Under the pieces are notes generated by a model. That model was given only the letters and a program-made list of their open reading frames with translations, did not search any database and was not told the DNA's origin. A DNA stretch of 64,000 nt, taken from assembly GCF_902686445.1 (NCBI RefSeq), contig NC_062219.1, positions 44,109,056 to 44,173,055 on the forward strand, in the 5' to 3' direction. Below, piece after piece: positions 48,351 to 60,664 of the stretch (the first letter of the stretch is position 1; every line of letters begins with the position of its first letter). Source of the DNA: Sciurus carolinensis (taxonomy: Eukaryota; Chordata; Mammalia; Rodentia; Sciuridae). The position numbers and the translations under genes were made by a program.

Positions 48351-51066
48351 AGGAACAACCAAATAAAGGAGAAACCAAGTCATGTCAAAAAAAAAAAAAA
48401 TGAGCCAAATGATCAGGACTACAAATCATATCTCAATAATAACCCTAAATGTTAATGACCTGAACTCATTAATCAAAAGACATAGACTGGCAGATTGGAT
48501 TAAAAACAAGTTGCTGCCTGCAAGAGACTCATCTCATAGAAAGAGATTCCCACAGACTAAAGGTGAAAGGATGGGAAAAAGCATACCATGCACGTGGACA
48601 CAGCAAAAAAGCTGGAGTATCCATCCTCATTTCAGATAATGTGGACTTCAAGCCAAAACTAGTCAGAAGGGATAAAGAAGGACATTTCATACTGCTTAAG
48701 GGATGCATAAATCAGCAAGACATAACAATCATAAATATCTATACCCCAAACAGTGGCTCATCCATGTATGTCAAACAAATCCTTCTCAATTCCAGAAATC
48801 AAATAGACCACAACACAATAATACTAGGTGATTTTAACATACCTCTTTCACCACTGGACAGATCCTCCAAACAAAAATTGAACAAAGAAACCATAGATCT
48901 CAATAACACAATCAGTAATTTAGACTTAACAGACATTTATAGAATATACCATCCACCCAAGAGTGAATACACTTTCTTCTCAGCAGCACATGGATCCTTC
49001 TCTAAAATAGACCATATTCTATGCCAAAAAGCTAATGTTAGCAAATACAAAAAGATAGAGATACTACCTTGTATTTTATCAGATCATAATGGATTGAAAT
49101 TAGAAATAAATGAGAGAGTAAAAAACAGAAACTACTCTAACACCTGAAGATTAAATAATATGCTATTGTATGCTGAATGCATAACAGAAGATATCAGGAA
49201 GGAAATTTAAAAATTCTTGGAGGTAAATGAGACAAAGAAACATCATATTAAAATCTCTGGGACACTATGAAAGCAGTACTTAGAGGAAAATTTATTTCAT
49301 GGAACGCATTCAATAAAAGAAGAAAAAAATCAACAAATTAATTACCTAACACTACAGCTCAAAGCCCTAGAAAAAGAAGAACAGAGCAACACCAAAAGTA
49401 GTAGAAGTTACAGGAAATAGTTAAAATCAGAGCTGAAATCAACGAGATTGAAACAAAAGAAACAATACAAAAAATTAACAAAATAAATAGTTGATGCTTT
49501 GAAAAAATAAACAAAATTGTTAAACCCTTAGCCACACTAACAAAGAGAAGGAGAGAGAAAACCCAAATTACTGAAATTTGGAATGAACAAGGAAATATCA
49601 CGACAGACACAAGTGAAATACAAAACATAATTAGAAGCTATTTTAAAAATCTATACTCCAACAAAATAGAAAATTTTGAAGACATCAACAGGTTTCTAGA
49701 GATGCATGAATTACCTAAACTGAACCAGGAGGACATACACAATTTAAATAGACCAATTTCAAGTAATGAAATAGAAGAAGTCCATCAAAAGCCTACCAAC
49801 AAAGGAAAGTCCGGGACCAGATGGGTTCTCAGTCGAGTTCCACAAAACCTTTAAAGAAGAGCTCATTCCAATACTTCTCAAAGTATTTCATGAAATAGAA
49901 GAGGAGGAAACTCTCCCAAACTCATTCTATGAAGTCAATATCACCCTGATACCTAAACCAGACAGACACATCGTGAAAAGAAAATTTCAGACCAATATCC
50001 TTAATGAACATTGATGCAAAAATTCTCAATAAAATCTTAGTAAATCGCATACAAAAATATATTAAACAGATAGTGCACCAATATCAAGTGGGTTTTATTC
50101 CAAGGATGCAAGTTTGGTTCAACACTCAGAAATCAATAAATGTAATTCACCATATCAACAGACTTAAAGTCAAGAATCACATGATTATTTTGATAGATGG
50201 AGAAAAAGCATTTGATAAAATACAGCATCCCTTCATGCTCAAAACACTACAAAAAATAGGGATAGTGGAAACATTCCTTAACATTGTAAAGGCCATCTAT
50301 GCTAAGCCCATGGACAATATCATTCTAAATGGTGAAAAACTGAAAGCAATCCCCCTAAAAACTGGAAAAAAGCAGGGATGCCCTCTTTCACCCCTTCTAT
50401 TCAACATTGTCCTCAAAACTCTAGCCAGAGCAATTAGACAGACCAATGAAATTAAAGGGATACGAATAGGAAATGAAGAACTCAAACTATCCCTATTTGC
50501 TGATGACATAATTACATATTTAGAAGAACCAGGAAATTCCACCAGAAAACTTATAGAACTCATAATTGAATTCAGTAAAGTAGCAGGATATAAGATCACT
50601 GCTCATAAATCCAATGCATTTCTATACATAAGTGATGAATCTTCAGAAAGAGAAATTAGGAAAACTACCCCATTTACAATAGCTTCAAAAAAAATAAAAT
50701 ACTTGGGAATCAATCTAACAAAAGAGGTGAAAGACCTCTACAATGAGAACTACAGAACACTAAAGAAAGAAATTAAAGAAAACGTTAGAAAATGGAAAGA
50801 TCTTCCATGTTCTTGGATAGGCAGAACTAATATTCTCAAAATGGCCATACTACCAAAAGTGGTATACAGATTCAATGCAATTCCCAGTAAAATCCCAATG
50901 ACGTACCTTACAGAAATAGAGCAAGCAATCATGAAATTCATTTGGAAGAATAAGAAACCCACAATAGCTAAAGCGATCCTTAGCAGGAAGAGTGAAGCAG
51001 GGGGTATCGCAATACCAGACCTTCAACTATACTGCAAAGCAATAATAGTAACAAAATAGCATGGTA

Positions 51067-51615
51067 TTGGTGAAGTCAGAATTAAGGACAGGTAGTTAGT
51101 GTAGAAATAGGGGATCGGGTCAAATCAAGGAAATGAAGCCAGGAAGCCATCTGCCTCTGGAAGTTGGAGACTGCCCCTGGAAGAATGGAATGTCAAGGAT
51201 CTCCAGAGTCCATTGATTACCAAATTTACCTGCCTTTATCAAGGACTGCAAGCATGGAGCTGCTAATTAATGCCCCCTGGGCCCTTGCCTGGCTGAATCA
51301 CCTTGGCCCTCCCCCTGTCCATGGCTTCTCACTTAATACAAAACCAGGCCTAGTCAGGTAGGCAGGAAGGAGAGATAAGTGGGGAGAGAACTGGAGAACG
51401 AAAGAGACTTTAACCTATAAAAGATGTAGGGTACTCTCACTTCTTGGTACTTTAGAACATCAGCCATGGCCCCCTTCTTCCTGCCAGGAGAAATCTGTAT
51501 TATTACCTTTAAATAAAACCTGCTTAATATGCTTGCCTTGGCGTGCTTCTCTAGTGTTCAGTCTTCAACATTAGAAGGAGCAGAACTCGTCACCATTAAA
51601 CGGTGGTATCATTGG
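51067..51615 (+). mobile_element. Solo LTR, family A copy 1 (inside L1 ORF2)
   Basis: LTR 51071-51611 (541 bp), TG...CA, flanked by exact TTGG at 51067-51070 and 51612-51615. TATAAAA at 51416-51422 and AATAAA at 51512-51517 give sense orientation. The uninterrupted L1 text at 20420-20460 confirms the target (gtattgg|accaaa). A 4-bp duplication is the ERV1/gammaretroviral hallmark. The LTR differs from the 25-kb provirus LTR. Confidence 0.95.
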
Positions 51616-51992
51616 CACCAAAATAGACAGGTAGATCAATTGTACAGAATAGAGGACATGGACACAAACCCAAATAAATACAATTTTCTCATACTAGATG
51701 TCAGGGACACTAGACAAAGGTGCCAAAAATATACAATAGAGAAAAGATAGCCTCTTCAACAAATGGTGCTGGGAAAACTGGAAATCCATATGTAACAAAA
51801 TGAAACTAAACCCCTATCTCTCACCCTGCAGAAAAATCAACTCAAAATGAATCAAGGAACTTGGAATCAGACCAGAGACTCTGCATCTTATAGAAGAAAA
51901 AGTAGGTCCAAATCTTCAACATGTTGTATTAGTATCAGACTTCCTTAACAGGACTCCCATAGCCAAGAAATAAAAGCAAGAATCAATAACTT

Positions 51993-52444
51993 GGATTGTT
52001 AGGGTTGTGGCACCCACCGCCCGCAAAGGAAGACTCCAAGAGACCTTCTCATGCAACACGCACAGGGTTTATTGTCCAAGCATGCTGGGGCCCACTACAT
52101 GTCCTTACAGCAGGACAGAGGCAGAGAGTCCCAAGACAAAGTAAAGCGGTCTTTTTATAACAGCAAGCAAACAAGCAGTTTTCTTGGGTGGGCAAATTTA
52201 TGGTTTTACCAGCAATTTGGTGATGTTTATTCAAGGTTAGCTCCTGATTTACTAGCAATTTGGTGATGTTTACACAGGATTAGCTCCGGAGCTCAGTTCC
52301 TTATCTGTTTTAGTCACAAAACTACAACAAAATGAAGGTGGGGGTTACATTATCTTTTCTGGGCCATTTTCTGGCTTTTTTAGTTAACCCTCTCCTACCA
52401 TTTAACTTTCTCATGTCCTTTGGCCTGAGCAACTTTTACAGGAT
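51993..52444 (-). mobile_element. Solo LTR, family B (inside L1 ORF2)
   Basis: LTR 51997-52440 (444 bp), flanked by exact GGAT at 51993-51996 and 52441-52444. On the minus strand it starts TGTAAAAG and ends CCCTAACA, has a TATA-like 'ttataaaaagacc' (about 52150-52165) and AATAAA near 52070. It resembles neither family A nor the provirus LTR. A repeated line 'agcaatttggtgatgttta' occurs twice (about 52211 and 52254). Confidence 0.93.
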
Positions 52445-53075
52445 AGATTCAAACTAAAAAGCTTTCTCTCAGCAAAGGAAACTATTAGCAATGGGAAGAA
52501 TGAACCTACAGAGTGGGAGAAAATCTTTGCTACTCATACTTCAGATAGAGCACTAATTTCCAGAATATATAAAGAACTCAAAAACTCTACACCAAGAATA
52601 CAAATAACCCAATCAACAAATGGACTAAGGAAATGAACAGACACTTCACAGAAGAAGATCTATAAGCAATCAACAGATATATGAAAAAATGTTCAACATC
52701 TCTAGTAATAAGAGAAATCCAAATGAAAACTACCCTAAGATTCCATCTCACCCCAATTGGAATGGCGATTATCAAGAATACTAGAAACAATAGGTGTTGG
52801 TGAGGATGTGGGGAAAAAGGTACACTCATACATTGCTGGTGGGGCTGCAAATTAGTGCAGCCACTCTGGAAAGCAGTGTGGAGATACCTTAGAAAACTTG
52901 GAATGGACCCACCATTTGGCCCAGCTATCCCACTCCTTGGCTTATACCCAAAGGACTTAAAATCAGCATACTATAGAGATACAGCCACAACAATGTTCAT
53001 TGCCCCTCAATTCACAATAGCCAGATTGTGGAACCAACCTAGATGCCCTTCAATTGATGAATGAATAAAGAAACT

Positions 53076-53124
<49 letters not shown>

Positions 53125-53481
53125 CTCGGCCATAAAGAATGACAAAATTATGGCATTTGCAGGCAAATGGATGAAATTGGAGAATATCATGGTAAGCGAG
53201 ATAAGCCAATCTCAAAAAACCAAAGGACGAATGATCTCACTGCTAAGCGGATGATGACACATAATGGGGGGTGGGAGAGTGGCAAGAATGGAGTAAGAAG
53301 GGACTGTATAGAAGGATAAGAGGGGTGGGAGGTGTGGAGGGGAGAAAAAAGATAACAGAATGAGTCAAAAACTATTTCCCTAGGTAAATGTATGCTTACA
53401 TAAATGGTTTGCCTCTACTTCATGTACAAACAGAGAAACAAGATGTATCCCATTTGTTTACAATAAAAATGAATTTAAAAA

Positions 53482-53495
53482 AAACACACACGTTG
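53482..53495. repeat. L1 target-site duplication, 3' copy
   Basis: AAACACACACGTTG, one base different from 46217-46230. Confidence 0.82.
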
Positions 53496-53568
53496 CAGTG
53501 ATTCAAGCTTCTTGTTAGTGTAATTCAACATATAAAGATTTAGGAAAAAATATATTCAGAAACCAGTG

Positions 53569-54096
53569 CTAATGATACCGCGTTCTGCTCCTTCTAATGT
53601 TGAAGATTGAACACTAGAGAAGCACGCCAAGGCAAGCATATTAAGCAGGTTTTATTTAAAGGTAATAATACAGATTTCTCCTGGCAGGAAGAAGGGGGCC
53701 ATGGCTGATGTTCTAAAGTCCCAAGGAGTGAGAGCACCCTCCATCTTTTATAGGTTAAAGTCTCTTTTGTTCTCCAGTTCTCTCCCCCTTATCTCTCCTT
53801 CCCACCTATGTGAGGAGGCCTGGTTTTGCATAAAGTGAGAAGCCATGGACAGGGGGAGGGCCAAGGTGATTCAGCCAGGCAAGGGCCCAGGGGGCATTAA
53901 TTAGCAGCTCCATGCTTGCAGTCCTTGATAAAGGCAGGTAAATTTGGTAATCAATGGACTCTGGAGATCCTTGACATTCCATTCTTCCAGGGGCAGTCTC
54001 CAACTTCCAGAGGCAGATGGCTTCCTGGCTTCATTTCCTTGATTTGACCGGATCCCCTATTTCTACACTACCTGTCCTTAAATCTGGCTTCACTAA
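53569..54096 (-). mobile_element. Solo LTR, family A copy 2
   Basis: LTR 53573-54092 (520 bp) on the minus strand, flanked by exact CTAA at 53569-53572 and 54093-54096. Nearly the same text as copy 1 in reverse orientation. Confidence 0.95.
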
Positions 54097-54895
54097 CATC
54101 TAGAGGTATTGCCACAATTGTACACACTTAAATAGTTTTTAGAAAGCAAAGTTTTTAGATAATTATTATTTTCAAGTTTATTACATAAAATGAAGAAGGA
54201 AGATAACAGAAATAGTATTGTTCTATTTTCAGGGAAAAGCATTGTGAATAAATACTGTGTTCTATTCACGCTCTATTGAAAAGAAAAATATAAAGTTTAA
54301 AAGCTTGAAGTTCCCACTACCAGAAGGACAAATATGTAAAGACACAAATATACCCAATGCCCAAACCGACCTAAGCTAATAACAAACAAGGTGAAGCAAC
54401 AATGTAAATGGAACAGTTGAAGAGGGGGAAAATTGCTGTTGAATAACAAGAAATTATTTCTGTACTCTTACAATAAATACTGCAATAGAGTTCAAGTTTA
54501 AAAAGTTAGCAAAAGTATGGAAGGGGAAAATGGCAGTCCTTGAGAATTGTTAAGATTTAAAAAAAACTTCATAATTTTCTAAAACTGCATTAGTCATTTT
54601 TGTTTGTTTTAATTTCGTGTTTTCATTTCCAAGAGTTTTTGTTTGCAAAAAGTTTTCACAACATTTAAAAACAAGGAGAATGAAATATGCCAACTTCTGT
54701 GAACAAAACCATTCAACTGAGATAGTAATCACTTTTTCTTGATAGCTACAAAGACTGCATTTGTAATCTACAGGGAACAAGAAATTATTAGAGCTGTGGA
54801 GAGCATTGTGGTCTATTCTGAGTGCCTTCCCAGAACAGATCCAGAGGAAATGCTGCTTTTCTTTATAGGAGGTAGAGGAAGACTCCTAGGTGAGG
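54097..54895. other. AT-rich intergenic DNA between solo LTRs
   Basis: No gene or repeat recognised; short open frames only. Confidence 0.5.
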
Positions 54896-55403
54896 ACACT
54901 GCAGCCAGAATTAGGGACAGGCAGTAAGTGTACAAATAGGGGATCAGGTCAGAAGGAGGAAATGAGGGCCATGAAAGCCATCTGCCTCTGAAAGTTGGAG
55001 ACTGCCCTGGGAGAATGGAATGTCAAGGACCTGCAGGGCCCATTGATAACCAAATTTACCTTCCCCTGTCTGGGACTATAGACAAGGAGATGCTAATTAA
55101 TGCCTCCAGGGCCCTAATCTGCCTGAATCACCCTGGCCCTCCCCCTGCCCTTCCCTTCTCACATTATGCAAAACCAGGCCTAATAGTGTAGGCAGGAAGG
55201 AAAGAGATAAGGGGGAAAGAACAGGAGACTAAAACCTATAAAAAGGACAAGATTTGCTTAATCCGAGGGATTCTGCCTTTGGGTCCCCTTCTTCCACCAG
55301 GGAGAAGTCTGCGTTTACTTTTCTTTAATAAAGCTTACTTTCTACTCTACACTTGCCTGGCATGCTTCTCTGGCGTTATACTCCAAAATGGCGGTATCAA
55401 CAC
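54896..55403 (+). mobile_element. Solo LTR, family A copy 3 (most diverged)
   Basis: LTR 54900-55399 (500 bp), flanked by exact ACAC at 54896-54899 and 55400-55403. Shared blocks with copy 1 ('gccatctgcctctg', 'ggaatgtcaagga', 'aaaaccaggcctaat') but more differences and small deletions, so a different subfamily or older copy. Confidence 0.93.
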
Positions 55404-56231
55404 CATCATATTGTACCCCACCAAAGCTCTCCCTGACACAAGCTTACCCCCCAAACACACACATACTCAAACAAGAAAAGTATAATTTAGAATTAAAGTT
55501 AGAGGTCAGACACAAATAACCAAATGGGACATTTGGTTCCTTGAGGGTGAGTACCACTTGCAGAACTGGGACCTCTCCAAGAGTCTGAGTCTGGGCCTGT
55601 TTGGAGACTGGGTTCCCCACATAAAGACAGAAATCTTAAGGTAATGGGGGTGTTCCTGGTCGGTATCTCCCCCTGGAGGCAGGCAGAAAGAGAAGCCTGC
55701 CAGCCAAAGGAAGGCTTTCTAAATTTAGGGCTGGAGGATTCCCAGCAGATGAAGTTCAAGTCTACTGTCATGCATACCCAGGTATCATCTGATTTGCTGA
55801 TCATTCATTCTAGCAACATAGACCATTATTTGGGGATTCTGTCATCTTTTTGAAATATATCCTAGATATAGGCCTTTTGGGGTGGCATTTTAACACATTT
55901 TTCCTTGAAAAGTAATATTTTTGAGAATTTAAACACAGATTGACAATTATTTTTCCTCAACAACATGTAGACTTTTCTTCTGCCATCTATCGCTACTATT
56001 GAGAATGCCATTATGGTCAAATCGACATTCTGCTATAGAATTATAAAAGTGAGAAACTGGGCAGGACTCAATAGACCCATGAGAACCGGAGTGCTACAAA
56101 ATGACCCATATAGGAAGGAAAACTTGAACAAGAAGGTACTGCAGAGAAGTAAGAAAGAAAAAGAAAACACAGTGATCCTGGAATAGTTGTTTATTTCTAG
56201 AAAACAAAAGTATGATGGTCCTATCACTTCA
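55404..56231. other. Intergenic DNA, unidentified
   Basis: The segment 55500-55760 is less AT-rich than its surroundings and could be an unrecognised repeat. No supported gene; open frames on the two strands overlap without homology. Confidence 0.45.
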
Positions 56232-56618
56232 CTAGGCCTGCCGTAACAAACTACTACAGACTGAGCACCTAAAAGAAAAGGTTGTTTCCTCCTCTGGAGG
56301 TTCCTGGGTGGTTCCAGACCAGGTGTCATTATCTTGGTATCTCAGGAGGCCTCTCTTTGGTTTGCAGATGGCCACCTTCTCATTGTGACCTTGCCCATTC
56401 TTGGCTCCCTATATGTTCATCCCTGTTGTCTCTCTCCAAATTTCTTCTTCTTAGGAAAGAATCATTATATTGGATTAAGTCCCACTCTGATTACCTCATT
56501 TTTAACAAAATTGCCTCTGGAAAGACCTTTTCTACAAAACTAGTGGCTTTCTGAGGCACCAGGAATTTGGGCATCAACATATGAATTCAGAGGGCATGAT
56601 GACATAATTTAGCCCAAA
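56232..56618 (-). mobile_element. MLT1-like LTR, minus strand
   Basis: Plus-strand lines 'gtaacaaactactacagact', 'gcagatggccaccttctcat', 'attggattaagtcccactct' and 'caacatatgaattcagaggg' are the reverse complement of MLT1 LTR blocks. An old ERVL-MaLR element. Confidence 0.8.
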
Positions 56619-58150
56619 ACAGATGCTTTCATTAAAAATTAACTAAAAGTGCATTAAAAACTTATATGCAAAAACCTAAATTTTATTCTGTTTTAAATGC
56701 AAAAGACATATTTCTGACTATAGAATCAGAAAGGATATATAAATAGGACACACACACACACACACAGATTAATCAAATTGACTAAAATTATTAAAACTAA
56801 AAGTATTATTAATTTTCAATTATGATTTTTAAAATTGTTTTTCAAAAGATAACACAAATAAATTGGAAAAATAAACCACATGCTGGCAGAAGATATTTTC
56901 AATACCTATAAATTCTAAAAGGTTGAGATAAAGAAAACATTTAATGAAATTAGGATAGCCTACCTAGAAAGTATGATAAAATTCCCCCATTGCACTGGTA
57001 TCTGGAATTATTTTTAGAACAAAAATGAAAAATTCAAGGATATTTTATTCACATTTGATGTGTCTCATGATTGTAGTTTTAAGATTATAAAAACATTCTG
57101 CTCATAACTAATTAATTAATCTAGAAGGAAACACAGGATTAACCACTGAGAATCAGAGATATATTTCCAAAATGATTAAAAAGGGAGATGTCTCTGAACT
57201 CCATTTGGAAAACACTAGCCTCTGTAGGTTGATGAATTGATCAATATGCCATCTCTAACCTCCACGATTATTAACCTATGTCATATCACTAGCTTGTTTG
57301 TCATAATGATAATAATAAACTATTATAATATCTAAGTTTAATTTTAAAATGTTTTGGATGACAGTCATTAATTGCTATTTGGTGTCAATGCTTACTGTTA
57401 TGTTCTTTTCAAACTTTTGTCTTGGTGCCAAATGATATCACCTTACTGTAGCAAACTAATAAGAACATAAAGAGGATAATGTATATAGTGTACACATGAC
57501 CACATGACTACAATTGGAGGACCAAATGATATTAGAATATTATGTATAAATGCATACCTTGTAATACTTCAACTAGAGGAAAATTTTGGAATAATTAACA
57601 TATCAGACTTCATGTGGGATATGCCCAAGCTAAAAGGACGTGTGCATGGGTGCACAGATTATATACTATTATCAACAATTCAGTTTCAGCAAAATGATGA
57701 TAATCAAGGATCAATGTGATAGAAGAAATTTCATTTTCAGCTTTAGTTTTGATTGTATTTAGCATACAAATTTGCCTTTGGTTTTGTAGTTATATATAAG
57801 AATTTTATAGTTTATAAAAACAGATTTAATAATTGCAGAAATTTAAAAAGCATTACAATAAAAATAATTTGAATACTTCTCAGGGTTTATCTTTCATTTA
57901 TTGATTTTAAGAAATACAGTTATATATTTTTTTCCTTTCAAAATGTGGATTTCCTTTCTAAGAAATGAAGATACCTTGGAAATAAAATAATTCTCCAAAG
58001 GAGCCGCTAATAAAATGCATCCTCTGAATTCATATTTTTGATTCTGATAATGAACAAGAAGGGTTCAGATGCTCAGGCAATTTAAATTTGTCACAATTTT
58101 AAACTGCAAGAAAAAAATCTTAATATGTTGATTTTACTTTTACTTTTATT
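56619..58150. other. AT-rich intergenic DNA
   Basis: A short (CA)n near 56750-56766. No gene or other element recognised. A 71-codon frame at 57504-57719 has no recognisable feature. Confidence 0.5.
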
Positions 58151-58154
58151 TTTC

Positions 58155-58215
58155 TTTCCTCCTCCTCCTCCTCCTCCTCCTCCTCCTTCTTCTTCTTCTT
58201 CTTCTTTTCTTCTTT
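58155..58215. repeat. (TCC)n(TTC)n pyrimidine tract
   Basis: About 60 bp of pure C/T, first TCC then TTC units, directly beside the A-rich (here T-rich) tail side of a minus-strand SINE. Such mirror-type polypyrimidine tracts can adopt triplex DNA. Confidence 0.9.
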
Positions 58216-58224
58216 TTTTTCCCC

Positions 58225-58418
58225 CTGTGGTATCAGGAGTTGAACCCATAACAACTGAACCACATCTCCAACCCTTTTAATTTTTTTTTTTTTTTTTTTT
58301 TTAGACAATCTCACTAAGTTGCTTAGAGCCTTACTAAATTATTTTGGCTGGCATTGAATTTGGAGTTCTCCTGCCTCAGCTTACTAGGATTACGGGCATG
58401 TGCAATCACTCCAGGTGT
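58225..58418 (-). mobile_element. B1-dID SINE, minus strand
   Basis: The reverse complement reads a B1 half ('cctagtaagctgaggcagga') and an ID half ('ggttggagatgtggttcagt' ... 'ggttcaactcctgataccac') separated by an internal A-run (T-run at 58280-58302). Diverged copy. Confidence 0.88.
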
Positions 58419-58823
58419 CATTTTCTATTTCTAATTTATTTAGATTTAATCTTGGATTTCACAGCTTTGAAAACTGCCTTTTCATGAATTCTTGTAAAAA
58501 GGCAGAAAGGCACATCAGAAAACACTGTAGGAATCACAACTGTCCAGCAGAACTGACTTCTATGACTATAGCAAATCAGGATTGTGGTGGGATCACATCT
58601 GGAATACTTTTTCCCATTAAAGGCATAAAGTGCCTTTAGACAAGCTTTGAATAGGTTTCTTGATCCCTTAAGATAAATTGAAAGATCTACTGATCATTAG
58701 AAATAAATGGAATTTGAAGTAAATTCACTTTAGTCTAACAATTCTCATTATTCAATAGTTCAAAGTTATTTTATTTGGCTATAAATTGCTCATGTGTGAG
58801 TGAAAACAAAAGAAATTGTTCTT

Positions 58824-59042
58824 CATTAAAAATGCACAAGCGCCAGGCAAGGTGGAGCACACTTGTAATCCCAGCAGCTCTGGAGGCTGAGGCTAGAGCA
58901 TCAAGAGTTCAGCAATTGAGAGGCCTTAGGTTCCTCAGTGAGACCCTGTCTCTAAAGAAAATACAGAAAAGGGCCAGAAGGTAGATCAATGGTTGAGTGC
59001 CCTGAGTTCAATCCCTGATACCAAAAAAAAAAAAAAAAAAAA
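58824..59042 (+). mobile_element. B1-dID SINE, tail split by an LTR
   Basis: The body starts near 58838 ('gccaggcaaggtggagcaca') and ends in poly(A) at 59023-59042. The left flank AAAAATGCACAAGC (58829-58842 region) reappears as AAAAAAGTACAAGC just after the LTR (59419-59432 region), so the LTR at 59044 landed in this SINE's tail. Confidence 0.88.
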
Positions 59043-59425
59043 GTGTCCCAGCCCGCGGGACATCAAAGGGAGACAGCCAAACTAAGAGAGAAGGAATGAA
59101 AGGGACAAGAGACACAGGGAGTGACAGCAAGACAGGAATTCTGATCAAGCTGCAAATTTTTATTGTTCTCACGGGTATTTATGCTGAGGGAATGAGGGGT
59201 ATGACGAGGTGCAGGCTGGTTGGCTGCGTTCTTCTACTGGGCTCCTGATAGGGTGCAAGTTTGCGCCGGCGGGAAGGTGAAGTCCCGAAAGAGAAGCAGG
59301 GATGGCACCATAGGTGCCATATTGTAGGAACTATCAGCCAGGAGTGGGGAGGGGCGCTGCTGCTTATTGTAAAGGTCAGAATGTTCTCAGAATGAGAACT
59401 TCTTCTTGGTCCCTGACAAAAAAGT
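59038..59425 (-). mobile_element. Solo LTR, class-II-like, 6-bp TSD
   Basis: LTR 59044-59419 (376 bp), minus strand (TGTCAGGG... to ...CTGGGACA), flanked by exact AAAAAG at 59038-59043 and 59420-59425. AATAAA (minus) lies near 59158-59164. A 6-bp duplication and short length fit a betaretrovirus/IAP-like LTR. No internal genes. Confidence 0.9.
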
Positions 59426-59689
59426 ACAAGCACATTTAGTACACAATGTAAATAGTTATATATTTTAACATGACCATTTAAGGAAGAATTTGCCAATACT
59501 TAATACCACATTAATTTGTGAAAATGTTAAGATCAACATTTTCTCTTGAGTCACAACACATGTTCCTATTTAAAAGATTAAAAATCAAACCTTTAGACTG
59601 TAAGAAATTAACTTCTAATTGATGATTGACTATATAATTTATAGCATTGTCACATAAATCCAATATAATTTATCTGAGAAACCATATGG

Positions 59690-59950
59690 TATATAATGAA
59701 AAGAACATGGGTATTAAAAACTGAAAACCACAGATTCTAATTTTAGTCCCTGTACATACTGTATATTTAAATTTTGGTTGGTCAAAAAACTATCTAAGTA
59801 TCAGTTTTCACATATATAAAATAATAAAATGAACTTTCTATCATAGGAGTCTGTAAGAATTAAATGAGACGCAATATGTGTGGATCCTAACTCAGGACAA
59901 AGTTATAGCAGTAAGGTTATTACTCATTCCACCATGCTTAGACTTATTCT
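59690..59950 (+). mobile_element. MIR SINE
   Basis: The order 'aaaagaacatgggtattaaa', 'aaaactatctaagtatcagt', 'tttcacatatataaaataat' and 'aagaattaaatgagacgcaa' follows MIR from its tRNA-related part through the core to the 3' end. Ancient copy. Confidence 0.75.
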
Positions 59951-60660
59951 ATGACTAAAAAGAATGTTAACGAATCTTATTTGTGTTTGAATTTCTAACA
60001 TAATTCCTATTATGGGGAAATGTCCAAAAATATTTGCTAAATGAATGAGCATTGTTAACTTATCACTTGGACTTTCAATTCTCACTAGCTGACAAAGGAA
60101 AAATTCTCTTTTGATTAGGCAACTCTTTAAACAGATGCTAATTTTGCATTGACTGTTTCACATAAAGGAAAATAATATATGGAAATATAATGATCCTTTA
60201 AGGAAAACGGTTATATAGAAATGTACATCTGCTAAATTAATTTAATTCATATACAGTAATATCAATATATCATTTGCTATATTTTAAATGTTATAACATT
60301 TAATAACTGTATAAATATTTTCAGTTTACAAAGTGGTTTTACATACTAGAGATTAAAAGGTCAGGAAAAATTGTTATATTAAATATTATTGGAAATATAT
60401 TTTAATATACTAGAATATTTTAATCACCACATGTTTTAGAGTAATTGCTATTTGTTTAAGAATACACAACTTTACAAGCTGATGGTATAAATTCACATTT
60501 TATGTGATGAATCAATATGATAATTATGGAGCTTCATCAATATATCTTCCAAGAACAAGATTTAAAGTAAACCACAAGAAATCAAATTTGCATTAAATTC
60601 AGATTTCAAAATCACATGTACAATAAGCTCTATACTGTACAAAATATTGTTAGAAATAAC
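59951..60660. other. AT-rich intergenic DNA
   Basis: Nothing recognised on either strand. Confidence 0.5.
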
Positions 60661-60664
60661 CATT

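Larger units (their letters stand above)
48382..53232 (+). pseudogene. L1 ORF2, broken in several places
   Basis: ORF2p provides endonuclease and reverse transcriptase. Endonuclease text occupies about 48400-49147 in two frames, split near 48505 by a small deletion just before the QETH catalytic line; the SDH end motif is near 49080. From 49148 to 50003 only short pieces are open. The RT core is open from 50004 to 51059 and keeps the FADD catalytic motif (50496-50507). A solo LTR then interrupts it (51071-51611), a second interrupts it at 51997-52440, and the cysteine-rich end (about 52790-52860) precedes the terminal region near 53232. Stops and indels occur throughout. Confidence 0.9.
46231..53481 (+). 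mobile_element. Near full-length L1 with two nested solo LTRs
   Basis: It starts with a GC-richer 5'UTR, then ORF1, ORF2, a G-rich 3'UTR and a short A-rich tail, within 13-of-14-bp matching duplications. Removing the two nested LTRs and their duplicated tetramers leaves about 6.26 kb, a normal full L1 length. Both ORFs are broken, so it cannot move on its own. LTR insertions at 51071 and 51997 show it predates both LTR elements. A (TA)n expansion at about 53078-53120 lies near the ORF2 end. Confidence 0.93.

Noticed and set aside
51164..51361. A 65-codon frame with almost the same protein in three places (also 53806-54003 and 61527-61724, minus).
   Set aside because: It starts at TTG, not ATG, and lies within the U3 part of family A solo LTRs. 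The similarity is explained by copying of the LTR, and the diverged copy 3 does not keep it.
52201..52275. Two copies of 'agcaatttggtgatgttta', looking like a short tandem array.
   Set aside because: Only two units inside family B LTR; a small internal duplication typical of LTR U3 regions, not a CRISPR or satellite.
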